From NCBI RefSeq assembly GCF_003594885.1, contig NZ_QZEZ01000002.1, positions 558,001 through 622,000 of the forward strand: a DNA stretch of 64,000 bases, read 5' to 3'. This DNA comes from Vallicoccus soli (lineage in GTDB: Bacteria > Actinomycetota > Actinomycetes > Motilibacterales > Motilibacteraceae). How positions within the stretch are numbered: the first letter of the stretch is position 1; each line of letters opens with the position of its first letter. The notes beneath the pieces were generated by a model. The model was given only the letters and a program-made list of their open reading frames with translations. It made no database searches and was not told where the DNA came from. Of the stretch, positions 17,217-26,144 are shown one piece after another. Both the position numbers and the translations under genes were made by a program.

Positions 17217-17597
17217 TCACCAGCGCAGCCCCTGGCGCGCCAGCGCGGCCTCGACCTCGATCCGCTGCGCCGCGGGCAGCGGCGGCGCGACCGCCGGCGG
17301 CAGGTCGACGGCCTCGAGCGCCCGGGCCGCGGCGAGCAGCACGTCGTCGTACGCCAGCGCGGTCGCCCGCAGCCGCGCCGCCTTGGCCGGCAGGTCGGAG
17401 CGCTCGATGCGCTCGAGCTCGCCCAGCAGCCGGTGCAGGTCGCGGGCCAGCCGCTCCAGCGGCGGGTCGCGCGGCGGGACCCGCGGCGCCGCCCGGAGCA
17501 CCCCCGGCGCCCGGCGCAGGCCGGCCCCCAGCGCGAGCGCCGCCGCGGCCGCGGCGAGCCACGGCCCCGGTCCCTCCGGGAGCTGCACCGCCCCCAC
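17217..17597 (-). CDS. Hypothetical single-pass membrane protein
   Basis: A 126-residue protein of no recognised family. It has one N-terminal hydrophobic segment (about residues 12-28, WLAAAAAALALGAGL) and then a mostly helical, charged region (ERLARDLHRLLGELERIERSDLPAKAARLRATALAYDDVLLAAARAL). The GTG at 17597 is the only useful start. It sits between the HNH nuclease gene (60-base gap) and the amidase gene on the same strand. The coding call rests on codon pattern and a sensible protein. Confidence 0.65.
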   Translation of the reverse strand: MGAVQLPEGPGPWLAAAAAALALGAGLRRAPGVLRAAPRVPPRDPPLERLARDLHRLLGELERIERSDLPAKAARLRATALAYDDVLLAAARALEAVDLPPAVAPPLPAAQRIEVEAALARQGLRW

Positions 17598-17657
17598 CTC
17601 CCGCGTCCACCGGGCCGCCCTCGGCCCGGGCCCCTCGGCTGCCCGCCCCCGCGGCGC

Positions 17658-18188
17658 CTACGCGCTGGCGGGGGCGACGCCGAGGTCCTCGCCGCCGAAG
17701 GCCGCGAGGTACGGCCCCCAGCAGGGGTCGCTGCGCCCCGTCCCCAGGATGCGCCACGCCTGCCCCACCGGCTGCCCGGGCGGGTGGCGCAGCCGCCAGC
17801 CGAGCTCGGCCACGTGCCGGTCGCCCTTGACGTGGTTGCAGCGGTGGCAGGCCGCGACGACGTTGCCCCACTCGTGCCGCCCGCCGCGGCTGCGCGGGAC
17901 CACGTGGTCGATCGTCGCCGCCGACCCCCCGCAGTACGCGCAGCGCCCCCCGTCGCGGGCGAACACCGCGCGCCGCGTCAGGGGGACGGGGCCGCGGTAG
18001 GGCACCTTGACGAACCGCACGAGCCGCACGACCGCCGGGGCGTCGACGCTCAGCGCCGCCGCGCGCACGACGACGCCGGAGGCCTCCAGGGCTACCGCCT
18101 TGCGGGACAGGACGAGGACGAGGGCGCGGCGCTGCGGCACGACGCAGAGCGGCTCGTACGTCGCGTTGAGGACCAGCGCGTGGGCCAT
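17658..18188 (-). CDS. HNH endonuclease family protein
   Basis: A 176-residue protein with a complete HNH module at about residues 80-125: CAYCG, TIDHVVPRSRGG, WGNVVAACHRCNHVKGD, with two CxxC zinc-knuckle pairs. The N-terminal part, ALVLNATYEPLCVV, is the conserved leader of a widespread stand-alone HNH family in actinobacteria and cyanobacteria whose role is unknown. The ATG at 18188 has a GAGGAGG 5 to 8 bases upstream. No intron, phage or restriction gene is adjacent. Confidence 0.9.
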   Translation of the reverse strand: MAHALVLNATYEPLCVVPQRRALVLVLSRKAVALEASGVVVRAAALSVDAPAVVRLVRFVKVPYRGPVPLTRRAVFARDGGRCAYCGGSAATIDHVVPRSRGGRHEWGNVVAACHRCNHVKGDRHVAELGWRLRHPPGQPVGQAWRILGTGRSDPCWGPYLAAFGGEDLGVAPASA

Positions 18189-18352
18189 CGGGGGCCTCCT
18201 CGGGGGCGCCCGGCGTGTGGCTCACGCCGGCGTTGGGCACGAGTGTCGCCCTTCGCACCCCGCTCCCGCCACCGTCAATGCGCGCGGGCGCGGCGGGGTG
18301 CGCGCGGGCGCGGCGCCGCGCCGCGGCCCGGCGACCGGTCGGTCCCGCGCCC

Positions 18353-18358
18353 TAGGCT
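18353..18358 (+). promoter_or_regulatory. -10 box of the S9 peptidase gene (leaderless)
   Basis: TAGGCT is followed by 7 bases and the GTG at 18366. The 177-base gap to the divergent HNH gene is otherwise featureless apart from GC-rich repeats. Confidence 0.5.
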
Positions 18359-18365
18359 CGCGCCC

Positions 18366-20498
18366 GTGACGAGCCAGCCCTCCCCCGCCGCGCCCGAGAC
18401 CCGTCCCGACTACCCCCCGGCCGACCGGCTGGACCTCGTCGAGGAGCTGCACGGGCACCGGGTGGCCGACCCCTACCGCTGGCTCGAGGACCCCGACGAC
18501 CCGCGCACCGCCGCCTGGTCGGCGGCCCAGGACGCCCTGTGCGCCGCGCGGCTCGAGGCGCTGCCCGGGCGCGAGCACCTGCGCGGGCGCCTGCGCGCCC
18601 TGCTGGGCGCCGGCGTCGAGTCGCCCCCGGTCTGGCGCGGCGAGCGGCGCTTCCTCGTGCGCCGCACGGCGGGGCAGGAGCACGGCGTCCTGCTCACGGT
18701 CGACCCCGACGGCACGGAGCGGGTGCTCGTCGACCCGGTCGCGCTGGACCCGTCCGGCCTCACCACGCTCGACGCCTGGCAGCCGAGCAAGGAGGGCGGC
18801 CTGCTGGCGTACCAGGTGTCCGAGGGCGGCACGGAGGAGTCGGTGCTGCGGGTGCTCGACGTCGCCACCGGCGAGGTCGTCGACGGCCCGGTCGACCGCG
18901 CCCGCTACTCCCCGGTGGCCTGGCTGCCGGGCGGGCGGGCGTACTACTACGTCCGGCGCCTGGCGCCGGAGCAGGTACCCGCGGGCGAGGAGCAGTACCA
19001 CCGGAGGGTGTGGCTGCACCGGCTGGGCACCGACCCCGCCGAGGACGTCGAGGTCCTCGGGGCCGGCCTGGAGAGGACCAACTACTACGGGGTCTCGGTG
19101 AGCCTCGACGGGCGCTGGCTGGCCGTGTCGGCGTCCGCCGGGACCGCGCCGCGCAACGACCTGTGGCTGGCCGACCTGTCGGCGTCCTCGCCGGGGGCGC
19201 CGGACCTGCGCCCGGTCCAGCAGGGGGTGGACGCGCAGACCTCGCTGCACGTGGGGCGCGACGGGCGGGCGTACGTCCTGACCGACCGCGACGCCCCGCG
19301 CGGCCGCCTCGCGGTGGCCGACCCCGCCGACCCGGCGCACGGGGGGTGGCGCGACCTGGTCCCGGAGGACCCCGAGGCGGTGCTCGAGTCCTACGCGGTC
19401 CTCGACGGCGAGGCCCTCGCCGAGCCGCTGCTGCTGGTCTCGTGGACGCGGCACGCCGTGGGCGAGGTGAGCGTGCACGACCTCGCGACGGGGGCGCGCC
19501 GGGGCTCGCTCGACCTGCCCGGCCTGGGGTCGGTCGGCGGGCTGCGCGAGCGGCCCGAGGGCGGGCACGAGGCCTGGTTCTCCTACACGGACCACGTGAC
19601 GCCGCCGACGGTGCACCGCTACGACGCCACGACGGGCGAGGTCTCGGTCTGGGCCCGCCCGCCGGGCTCCGTGCAGGTGCCGCCGGTGCGCACGCGCCAG
19701 GTCGTCTACCGCTCGGCGGACGGCACGCGGGTGCGGATGTTCGTGGTGTCCCCGGCGGCCGACGGCGACGGCCCCGACCGCCCGCGCCCGACCGTGCTCT
19801 ACGGGTACGGCGGGTTCGGCGTGCCGCTGGCCCCGGGCTACTCCGCGAGCACGCTCGCGTGGGTCGAGGCCGGCGGGGTCTACGTGGTGGCGAACCTGCG
19901 CGGCGGCTCCGAGGAGGGCGAGGCGTGGCACCGGGCCGGCATGCGCGAGCACAAGCAGGCCGTGTTCGACGACTTCCACGCCGCCGCCGAGCACCTGCTG
20001 GCCGAGGGGTGGACGACGCGCGAGCAGCTGTCGGTCAGCGGCGGGTCGAACGGCGGGCTCCTCGTGGGCGCGGCCCTGACGCAGCGGCCCGACCTGTTCG
20101 CCGCCGTCGTCTGCAGCGCGCCGCTGCTCGACATGGTCCGCTACGAGCGGTTCGGGCTCGGCGCGACCTGGAACGACGAGTACGGCACCGCCGAGGACCC
20201 CGAGGAGCTGGGCTGGCTGCTGTCGTACTCGCCGTACCACCGGGTGCGCGAGGGGGTCGACTACCCGGCGGTGCTCTTCACCGTCTTCGACGGCGACACC
20301 CGCGTCGACCCGCTGCACGCGCGCAAGCTCTGCGCCGCCCTGCAGCACGCGACCAGCGGACCGCGCCCGGTGCTGCTGCGCCGCGAGGGCGACGTCGGGC
20401 ACGGGGCGCGCTCGGTGACCCGCACCGTGGCGCTCAGCGCGGACTCCCTCGCCTTCGCCGCGGCGCGCACCGGCCTGCCCCTGGGCGCCGCTGGCTAG
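18366..20498 (+). CDS. Prolyl oligopeptidase-family serine peptidase (S9A)
   Basis: A 710-residue cytoplasmic peptidase. An N-terminal beta-propeller (about 80-430) is followed by an alpha/beta-hydrolase catalytic domain. That domain carries GYGGFGVPLAP, NLRGGSEEGEAWH, the nucleophile Ser561 in SGGSNGG, the Asp in FDGDTRVDPLHARK and the His in DVGHGA. These favour prolyl oligopeptidase over oligopeptidase B. The GTG at 18366 follows TAGGCT (18353-18358) by 7 bases, so the mRNA is probably leaderless. Confidence 0.93.
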   Translation: MTSQPSPAAPETRPDYPPADRLDLVEELHGHRVADPYRWLEDPDDPRTAAWSAAQDALCAARLEALPGREHLRGRLRALLGAGVESPPVWRGERRFLVRRTAGQEHGVLLTVDPDGTERVLVDPVALDPSGLTTLDAWQPSKEGGLLAYQVSEGGTEESVLRVLDVATGEVVDGPVDRARYSPVAWLPGGRAYYYVRRLAPEQVPAGEEQYHRRVWLHRLGTDPAEDVEVLGAGLERTNYYGVSVSLDGRWLAVSASAGTAPRNDLWLADLSASSPGAPDLRPVQQGVDAQTSLHVGRDGRAYVLTDRDAPRGRLAVADPADPAHGGWRDLVPEDPEAVLESYAVLDGEALAEPLLLVSWTRHAVGEVSVHDLATGARRGSLDLPGLGSVGGLRERPEGGHEAWFSYTDHVTPPTVHRYDATTGEVSVWARPPGSVQVPPVRTRQVVYRSADGTRVRMFVVSPAADGDGPDRPRPTVLYGYGGFGVPLAPGYSASTLAWVEAGGVYVVANLRGGSEEGEAWHRAGMREHKQAVFDDFHAAAEHLLAEGWTTREQLSVSGGSNGGLLVGAALTQRPDLFAAVVCSAPLLDMVRYERFGLGATWNDEYGTAEDPEELGWLLSYSPYHRVREGVDYPAVLFTVFDGDTRVDPLHARKLCAALQHATSGPRPVLLRREGDVGHGARSVTRTVALSADSLAFAAARTGLPLGAAG

Positions 20499-20536
20499 CC
20501 TCGACCGCGACCCGACCCCGTCCCCGAGAGGACCCC

Positions 20537-21688
20537 GTGCCGTCCCCGCTCGCCGCCCCCGCGCCCGCCGCCACCCCGGGCGCCGCCGTCCCGGCCCCGA
20601 CGCCGACGCCCTCGGGCGCCGCGACGCCGTCGCTGGAGGACCTCGTGGCCCGCCTCACCGGCGACGACCAGGAGGCGACCCCGGGCCTGGCGTGCTGGCA
20701 GGACCCGGCGCAGGCGGAGTCCCTGTGCCGGCGGGTCTACGACGTGACCGGCAGCGAGTGGCTCGCGCGCTCCTCGGACTGGGTCGTCGCCAAGCCCGCG
20801 ACGGTGCTGTTCGTCCTGCTCGTGGCGGTCGTCCTGCGCCGGCTGCTGCACCGGCTCATCACCCGCCTGGCCGCCCGGGTCGGCGAGGGCACGGTGCCCG
20901 GTGCGCTGCAGCGCGGCAAGGCGCGCGAGCTGCTCTACGACAGCCCCCTGGTGTCCGAGCGCCGCAAGCAGCGCGCGGAGACGATGGGCTCGGTCCTGCG
21001 CAGCGTCACCACCGGCGTCGTCTTCTCCATCGCCGGGCTCATGGTGCTCGCCGAGCTCGGCCTCGACATCGCGCCGCTGCTGGCGAGCGCCGGGATCCTC
21101 GGCGTGGCGCTCGGCTTCGGCGCGCAGACGCTCGTCAAGGACTTCCTGTCCGGCATGTTCATGATCCTCGAGGACCAGTACGGCGTCGGCGACGTCGTCG
21201 ACCTCGGCGAGGCGTCCGGCAGCGTCGAGGCGGTGGGCCTGCGCATCACCCGGCTGCGGTCGGTCGACGGGACGGTCTGGTACGTCCGCAACGGCGAGGT
21301 CCTGCGCGTCGGCAACATGAGCCAGGGCTGGGCGCGGGCGGTGCTCGACATGCAGGTCGCGCCCGGCACCGACGTGGCGAAGGTGCGCTCGATCATGCAG
21401 GCCGAGGCGCACGCCCTCGCCGAGGACCCCGCCTTCGCCGAGCTGGTGCTCGAGGAGCCGGAGGTGTGGGGCGTGGAGGCGACCACGGCCGACGCCCTCG
21501 TCGTGCGCGCCGTGGTCAAGACGGTGCCGCTCAAGCAGTGGGACGTCGCGCGCGAGCTGCGCCAGCGCATCACCGCAGCCTTCGACCGCGAGGGCGTGCC
21601 GTTCCCGTTCCAGCGGATGATGTGGACGGGCGCGCAGGGGCCCGGCGCCGAGGGTGCGGGCGCTCAGCCGCGCGACGCGGCGGGCTGA
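20537..21688 (+). CDS. Small-conductance mechanosensitive channel (MscS family)
   Basis: A 383-residue membrane protein. After a Pro/Ala/Thr-rich N-terminus come a TM segment (about 85-105), a second TM (about 155-175) and the pore helix region with AGILGVALGFGAQTLVKDFLSGMFMILEDQYGVGDVV, the MscS hallmark. The C-terminal vestibule follows. It releases solutes on hypo-osmotic shock. The GTG at 20537 is preceded by GAGAGGA and, further up, a TAGCCT box at 20496-20501. The 3' end overlaps the convergent GGDEF/EAL gene by 25 bases. Confidence 0.92.
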   Translation: MPSPLAAPAPAATPGAAVPAPTPTPSGAATPSLEDLVARLTGDDQEATPGLACWQDPAQAESLCRRVYDVTGSEWLARSSDWVVAKPATVLFVLLVAVVLRRLLHRLITRLAARVGEGTVPGALQRGKARELLYDSPLVSERRKQRAETMGSVLRSVTTGVVFSIAGLMVLAELGLDIAPLLASAGILGVALGFGAQTLVKDFLSGMFMILEDQYGVGDVVDLGEASGSVEAVGLRITRLRSVDGTVWYVRNGEVLRVGNMSQGWARAVLDMQVAPGTDVAKVRSIMQAEAHALAEDPAFAELVLEEPEVWGVEATTADALVVRAVVKTVPLKQWDVARELRQRITAAFDREGVPFPFQRMMWTGAQGPGAEGAGAQPRDAAG

Positions 21689-24216
21689 CCCCGCAGGCCC
21701 GGTCCTGCCCCGGCCCGGTGCGCGTCGAGCCAGGCGAGGACCGCCTCGGGGGGCAGGGGCCGGGCCAGCCCGTAGCCCTGCACGAGCTCGCAGCCCAGGT
21801 CGGCGACCGCCCGCCACTGCGCGGGGACCTCCACGCCCTCCGCGACCACCTGCAGCCCCAGCTGGTGCGCCAGCGCCACGGTGGTGCGCACCACGGTGGC
21901 GTCGGAGCCGGCCGCGTCCAGGCGTGCGACGAAGGAGCGGTCCACCTTGACCTCGTGCACCGGCAGGCGGTCGAGGTAGGCCAGCGAGCTGTGCCCGGTG
22001 CCGAAGTCGTCGACGCTCAGGCGCACGCCGAGGCCGGCGAGCCGGTCGAGCACGGCGAGGCACCGCTCGGGGTCCTCCATGGCGCCGCTCTCGGTGATCT
22101 CGACGGTGAGCCGCGCGGGCGGCGTGGCGGTGCCGGCGAGCGCCGCGGCGACGGCGGCGACGAGCCCCTCGTCCGCCACGTCCGCCGCCGTGACGTTCAC
22201 CGAGACGTCCAGCTCGTGCCCGGCCCGCGCCCAGTCGGCGCGCGCCGCGAGCGCCGCGGCGAGGACGCGGTCGGTGAGGCGGCGCAGCAGCCCGGTGCGC
22301 TCCGCCACCGCGACCACCTCCGGCGGCGGGACGGCCCCGTAGCGCGGGTGCTCCCAGCGCAGCAGCGCCTCCGCACCGGTGACCGCGCCGTCCGCGGCGC
22401 GCGCCTGCGGCTGGAACCACACCTCGATGCCGTCCTCCAGGGCGCGCGGCAGGTCGCGCGCGAGCACCATGCGCCGCCGCGTCGCCTCCCCGTCCTCGGG
22501 CCGGTACGCCTCCACGGCGCTGCGCCGCTCCTTGGCCCGGCACAGCGCCACGTCCGCCGCGGAGAGCAGCGCCTCCGCGGTCGCGGGGCCCCCGGCGGGC
22601 CCCGGGCCGCGGCCGGCGCCGAGGCCGGCCACGCCGGCGCTCGCCTGCACCGTGACCGCCAGGCCCTGCACGTCAGCCGCGCGCCCGACCCCGTGCGCGA
22701 GCGCCGCGGCGACGTCCACGGCGGCGTCGACCGCGACCCCGGGCAGCAGGACCGCGAACTCGTCGCCCCCGAGGCGGGCCACCGCCCCGGGCGCCGCGGT
22801 CCGCAGGCGGTCGGCGACGCTGCGCAGCAGGGCGTCGCCCGCGCTGTGCCCGAGGGTGTCGTTCACGTCGCGGAAGTCGTCGAGCCCGAGCAGTACGAGG
22901 GCGCCCGCGTCGCCGGCGCGCAGCAGGGCGTCCAGCTGCGCGGTGAGCCAGCGCCGGTTGGGCAGCCCGGTGAGGGCGTCGTGCAGGGCCTCGTGCTCGC
23001 GCTGCGCGGCGACCGCGCGCAGCCGGTCGACGAGGCGCGCGCGGTCCAGGGCCACGGCGGCGTGCGCGCCGAGGGTCTCCAGGAGCCGCAGGTCCTGCTG
23101 GCTGAAGGTCTCCTCCTCGAAGAGGCGCTCGGCGACGACGAGCGCGCCGCGCACCCCCTCGGCCCGCAGCGGCACCGCGATGCCGTCGCGGGGGGCCGCC
23201 GCCGGCCCGTCGCCGGTGCCGCGCGGGCGGCCCGCGTGGCGCAGCAGGACGGGCTCGCCGTCCAGGGCGGGGCGCCACCACGCGTCGTCGGGCGCCGGCG
23301 ACCCGTCCCAGTCCCGGGTGCTCACACCGCCGTCGCGCACGGCCGCGGTCCGCGCGCCCGGCCCGCCGGCCCCCGGGAGCAGCACGAGCTCGGCCCGGTC
23401 CGCCCGGAGCAGCTCCCGCGCGTCCTCCGCCAGGGCGGCCGCCGTGGCGCCGCCCTCGCCCGGGCGCTGCGCGGCGCCGACGAAGCGGTAGAGCAGCTGC
23501 AGCCGCCCGTACCCGCTGCCGAGCCGGACGTACGCCCGGTACCCGGCCACGAGCAGCAGGAGCACGGCGCCGAGCAGCGGCAGCGCGCCCGGGCTCTCCA
23601 GCACGAGCACCACCACGAGCAGCGCCAGGCAGGTGTTGATCATCGCCGCCACGAGGCCCCCGCGCAGCGCCTCGCGGAGCAGCTGGCCGTCGTAGCGGCC
23701 CTCCGACGCGCTGATGGCGGCGGTCACGGCGGCCGCGGCCAGCAGGTCGGTCACGAGGACCGCGGCCAGCGCCGCCGTCCAGCCCCGCGGGTCCGACGCC
23801 TCGGCCCCGCCCAGCAGGAGGGGGTACAGCGCGCTGCCGACGGACGCCTCGAGGGCGAACATCGTGGCGTTGAAGGCGAGCTTGGTCCCGCGCTGGCGCG
23901 CCCAGAGCAGCAGCGCCAGCGTGCTGCCGAGGACGTGGGCCAGGACGTAGTCGTGGTGGGCGAGGAAGACCAGCCCGAGGACGGCCGGCACCTCGCGGAG
24001 CGTGTGGGCGTGCGAGCTGCGCTCGGTCGGCACGTGGACGACGAGGACCTCGGCCGCGGCGAAGAGCGGCAGCAGCGCCCACCACCACAGCGCGGAGGCG
24101 TTCCCGGCCCCGGGGGTGAGCAGCAGCACGCCGCCGGCCAGCGCGGCCTGCAGCGCCACGAGCGCGTGCACCGGCTCGACGCGCAGGCGGCGGCACCGCT
24201 CGACGATCTTCCCCAC
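21664..24216 (-). CDS. Membrane GAF-GGDEF-EAL cyclic-di-GMP signalling protein
   Basis: An 850-residue protein. About eight hydrophobic segments (residues 15-250) form a MASE-like membrane sensor. A GAF domain (about 265-425) is followed by GGDEF (motif at 483-487, intact) and EAL (motif at 616-618, intact, with EITES, DDFGTGHSSL, KVDRSFV, AEGVE). Both synthesis and hydrolysis of c-di-GMP are therefore possible. No RxxD inhibitory site precedes GGDEF. The GTG at 24216 has no Shine-Dalgarno and lies 8 bases after the -10 of a flagellar-type promoter, so it is probably leaderless and co-regulated with motility. Confidence 0.9.
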   Translation of the reverse strand: MGKIVERCRRLRVEPVHALVALQAALAGGVLLLTPGAGNASALWWWALLPLFAAAEVLVVHVPTERSSHAHTLREVPAVLGLVFLAHHDYVLAHVLGSTLALLLWARQRGTKLAFNATMFALEASVGSALYPLLLGGAEASDPRGWTAALAAVLVTDLLAAAAVTAAISASEGRYDGQLLREALRGGLVAAMINTCLALLVVVLVLESPGALPLLGAVLLLLVAGYRAYVRLGSGYGRLQLLYRFVGAAQRPGEGGATAAALAEDARELLRADRAELVLLPGAGGPGARTAAVRDGGVSTRDWDGSPAPDDAWWRPALDGEPVLLRHAGRPRGTGDGPAAAPRDGIAVPLRAEGVRGALVVAERLFEEETFSQQDLRLLETLGAHAAVALDRARLVDRLRAVAAQREHEALHDALTGLPNRRWLTAQLDALLRAGDAGALVLLGLDDFRDVNDTLGHSAGDALLRSVADRLRTAAPGAVARLGGDEFAVLLPGVAVDAAVDVAAALAHGVGRAADVQGLAVTVQASAGVAGLGAGRGPGPAGGPATAEALLSAADVALCRAKERRSAVEAYRPEDGEATRRRMVLARDLPRALEDGIEVWFQPQARAADGAVTGAEALLRWEHPRYGAVPPPEVVAVAERTGLLRRLTDRVLAAALAARADWARAGHELDVSVNVTAADVADEGLVAAVAAALAGTATPPARLTVEITESGAMEDPERCLAVLDRLAGLGVRLSVDDFGTGHSSLAYLDRLPVHEVKVDRSFVARLDAAGSDATVVRTTVALAHQLGLQVVAEGVEVPAQWRAVADLGCELVQGYGLARPLPPEAVLAWLDAHRAGAGPGLRGQPAASRG

Positions 24217-24224
24217 GGCCCACC

Positions 24225-24250
24225 ATCGGCGCCCCGCCGCCCCGCTTGAG
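24225..24250 (-). promoter_or_regulatory. Flagellar (sigma-28/FliA-type) promoter for the GGDEF-EAL gene
   Basis: Reading on the minus strand, CTCAAG (24250-24245) is followed at FliA spacing by GCCGAT (24230-24225): CTCA-N16-GCCGAT. Motile actinomycetes use a FliA consensus near CTCA-N15-17-GCCGAA, and E. coli uses TAAA-N15-GCCGATAA. The start codon lies 8 bases downstream. Confidence 0.6.
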
Positions 24251-24255
24251 CACGA

Positions 24256-24290
24256 CGGCGGGGACGCGCCCCCCGGACGCGTCCCCGCCG
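24256..24290 (-). terminator. Terminator hairpin of the subtilase gene
   Basis: CGGCGGGGACGCG (24256-24268) pairs perfectly with 24278-24290: a 13-bp stem and a 9-base loop, 36 bases after the subtilase stop on the minus strand and just before the next promoter. Confidence 0.65.
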
Positions 24291-24326
24291 CCACGACCCC
24301 GCCCACCACGGACGGCAGGGGGTCGG

Positions 24327-24590
24327 TCAGAAGCCGCGCCAGCTGCGCGCCAGCCAGGTGCTGCCCCGCCAGCTGCGGGCGAGGAAGTCGGTGCCGCGCC
24401 AGCTGCGGGCGGCCCAGGCGTCGGCCGACCAGCTGCGCGTCGACCAGTCGAGGCCGGACCACGAGGTGCCGGTCCAGGCCGCGGGGGCCCACCCGCCCGT
24501 GGCCCAGCCGGTGCCCGTCCAGGTGCGCCCGTTCCACGCGCCGCCGGACCACGCCGTGCCGGCGGTCGAGGCCGCCACCCAGCGCGCGGA
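24327..24590 (-). repeat. 15-base periodic coding repeat (Trp-pentad tail of the subtilase)
   Basis: The 3' end of the subtilase gene encodes about sixteen 5-residue units of type W-[ST]-[GA]-x-x, seen on the plus strand as recurring CCAGCTGCG-like blocks every 15 bases. In the last 88 residues W falls at relative positions 5, 15, 20, 25, 30, 35, 40, 45, 50, 55, 60, 65, 75, 80 and 85, with F at 70. Confidence 0.85.
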
Positions 24591-25991
24591 GCTGAAGGGG
24601 GCGCCGAGGGCGTCCACCTCCCCGAAGAGGGCGCGGCCGTTCGCCGGGTCGACGACGTGGTCGCCGCCGCGGCTCGCCTCGAGGGTGCCGAGGCCGGTGG
24701 AGGCCGGCCAGGCCTGCCGCGCGGTGGGGGCCGGAGCAGCGAGGGCGCCCTTGAGGTCGATGACGCCGGCGCCCATCGCCGGGTGCCCCACCGCCAGCGG
24801 GTCGGCCGTGCCGCGCAGGAGCGCCTTGACCTGGTCGGGGGTCAGCGACGGGCGGGCCTGCAGCAGCAGGGCGACCGAGCCGGAGACCACGGCCGCCGCC
24901 TGCGACGTGCCGCTGCCGCGGAAGAAGCGGCCGGCGGCGTCGCCCGGCAGGCGCCCCTCCGGGTGGTGGCGGTCGGCGTCCGAGCCCGGCACGCGCAGCG
25001 AGACCACGGACTTGCCGGGGGCGAGCACGTCGGGGCGGCGGGCGGTGCTGCCGCCGTTGGTGAAGGACCCGACCTGGTCGTCCCGGGGGTCCGGCGTGCC
25101 GCGGTGGTCGACGGCCCCGACGGCGATGACGTACGGGTCCTCGGCGGGCATCGCCAGGCGCGGGCTGGCCAGCCCGTCGTTGCCGGCGCTGGCCACGACC
25201 ACGATGCCCTTGCGCCAGGCGTTCTCGACGGCGCGGGCAAGCGGGTCCACCGCGGCGGGCTGCTGCGAGAGGGTGCCGTACGAGAGGTTGATGACCCGCG
25301 TGCCGGTCTCGGCCCGGTGGGCGACGACCCAGTCGACCGCGGCGATGACCTGGCTGACGTCGGCGCCGCCGTCGCTCGCGCCGACCTTCACGCTGAGGAT
25401 GCGCGCGTCCGGCGCCACGCCCACGAAGTGCCGCGGGTCGCGCTCGGTGCCGGCGCGGACCGCGCTGTCGCGCCCGGCGACGATCGCCGCCATGTGCGTG
25501 CCGTGGCCGTAGCCGTCGACGTAGCGCGTCCCGGCCTGCTGGCTGTCGTAGCTGAGGTCGGGGCCGTTGAGCACCTTGCCGGGGGCGTCGAGGCCCGGCA
25601 CCGCGGCCACGCCGGTGTCGATCACCGCGACGGTGACGCCCTTGCCGGTCACGGTGCGCCCCGCGGCGTCCCGGGTGGCCCACACGGCCTGCGCCCCGTA
25701 GGCCCGGGTGATCGTGGACAGCGAGCCGAGGTCGCGCTCGGCGCGCCACACCCCGTCGAGGGCGGCGGCCTTGCCGCCCTCGCCCGTGGTGTCGTCGCCC
25801 CACCGGTCCTTCAGCGGCTGGACCGCTGCCGGCCGCGGCTCCGGCCCGGCTGCGGCGGCCGGCCCGGCGACGCCCAGGGCGGCCCCGGTGGCGAGCCCGG
25901 CGGCCAGCGCGCGCCGGGCGGTCCCCCGCCAGGACGTGCTGGCGAGGTGGGGGGCGCGCTGCGGCGCCCGGGAGGTGGCTTCCGTGCTCAT
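24327..25991 (-). CDS. Secreted subtilisin-like serine protease (S8) with Trp-pentad C-terminal repeat
   Basis: A 554-residue exported protease. A signal peptide (residues 1-48, ending GVAGPAAAA) and a short propeptide-like region precede an S8 domain. The triad is Asp125 (VIDTGV), His166 (GHGTHMAAI) and Ser363 (GSGTSQAAA), with the oxyanion Asn in SAGNDG. The last 88 residues carry Trp or Phe at almost exactly every fifth position and end in RSWRGF. This tail is the unusual part. The ATG at 25991 is favoured over one at 26024 because it starts the signal peptide. A terminator follows the stop. Confidence 0.92.
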   Translation of the reverse strand: MSTEATSRAPQRAPHLASTSWRGTARRALAAGLATGAALGVAGPAAAAGPEPRPAAVQPLKDRWGDDTTGEGGKAAALDGVWRAERDLGSLSTITRAYGAQAVWATRDAAGRTVTGKGVTVAVIDTGVAAVPGLDAPGKVLNGPDLSYDSQQAGTRYVDGYGHGTHMAAIVAGRDSAVRAGTERDPRHFVGVAPDARILSVKVGASDGGADVSQVIAAVDWVVAHRAETGTRVINLSYGTLSQQPAAVDPLARAVENAWRKGIVVVASAGNDGLASPRLAMPAEDPYVIAVGAVDHRGTPDPRDDQVGSFTNGGSTARRPDVLAPGKSVVSLRVPGSDADRHHPEGRLPGDAAGRFFRGSGTSQAAAVVSGSVALLLQARPSLTPDQVKALLRGTADPLAVGHPAMGAGVIDLKGALAAPAPTARQAWPASTGLGTLEASRGGDHVVDPANGRALFGEVDALGAPFSSARWVAASTAGTAWSGGAWNGRTWTGTGWATGGWAPAAWTGTSWSGLDWSTRSWSADAWAARSWRGTDFLARSWRGSTWLARSWRGF

Positions 25992-26144
25992 GACGTCGAG
26001 TGTCGAGACAGTCACGCTCCGCATCAAGGGCTGGGCCCCGGGTCCACCCGCGCGGCCCGGGCCGATGGTCCCGGGCGCAGGGCCGTACGGGTCGTGCGGG
26101 CTCCCCGGGTGCAGCACGGCCCGTCCCGGGGGAGGCTCGACGCC

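Noticed and set aside
17658-18188. Homing endonuclease or mobile intron at the HNH gene
   Set aside because: There is no intron, interrupted gene or terminal repeat; the protein belongs to a stand-alone chromosomal HNH family.
26010-26085. TCAAG...GCCGATGG upstream of the SDR-DUF2867 gene as a sigma-28 promoter
   Set aside because: The spacing is more than 30 bases, far outside the allowed range.
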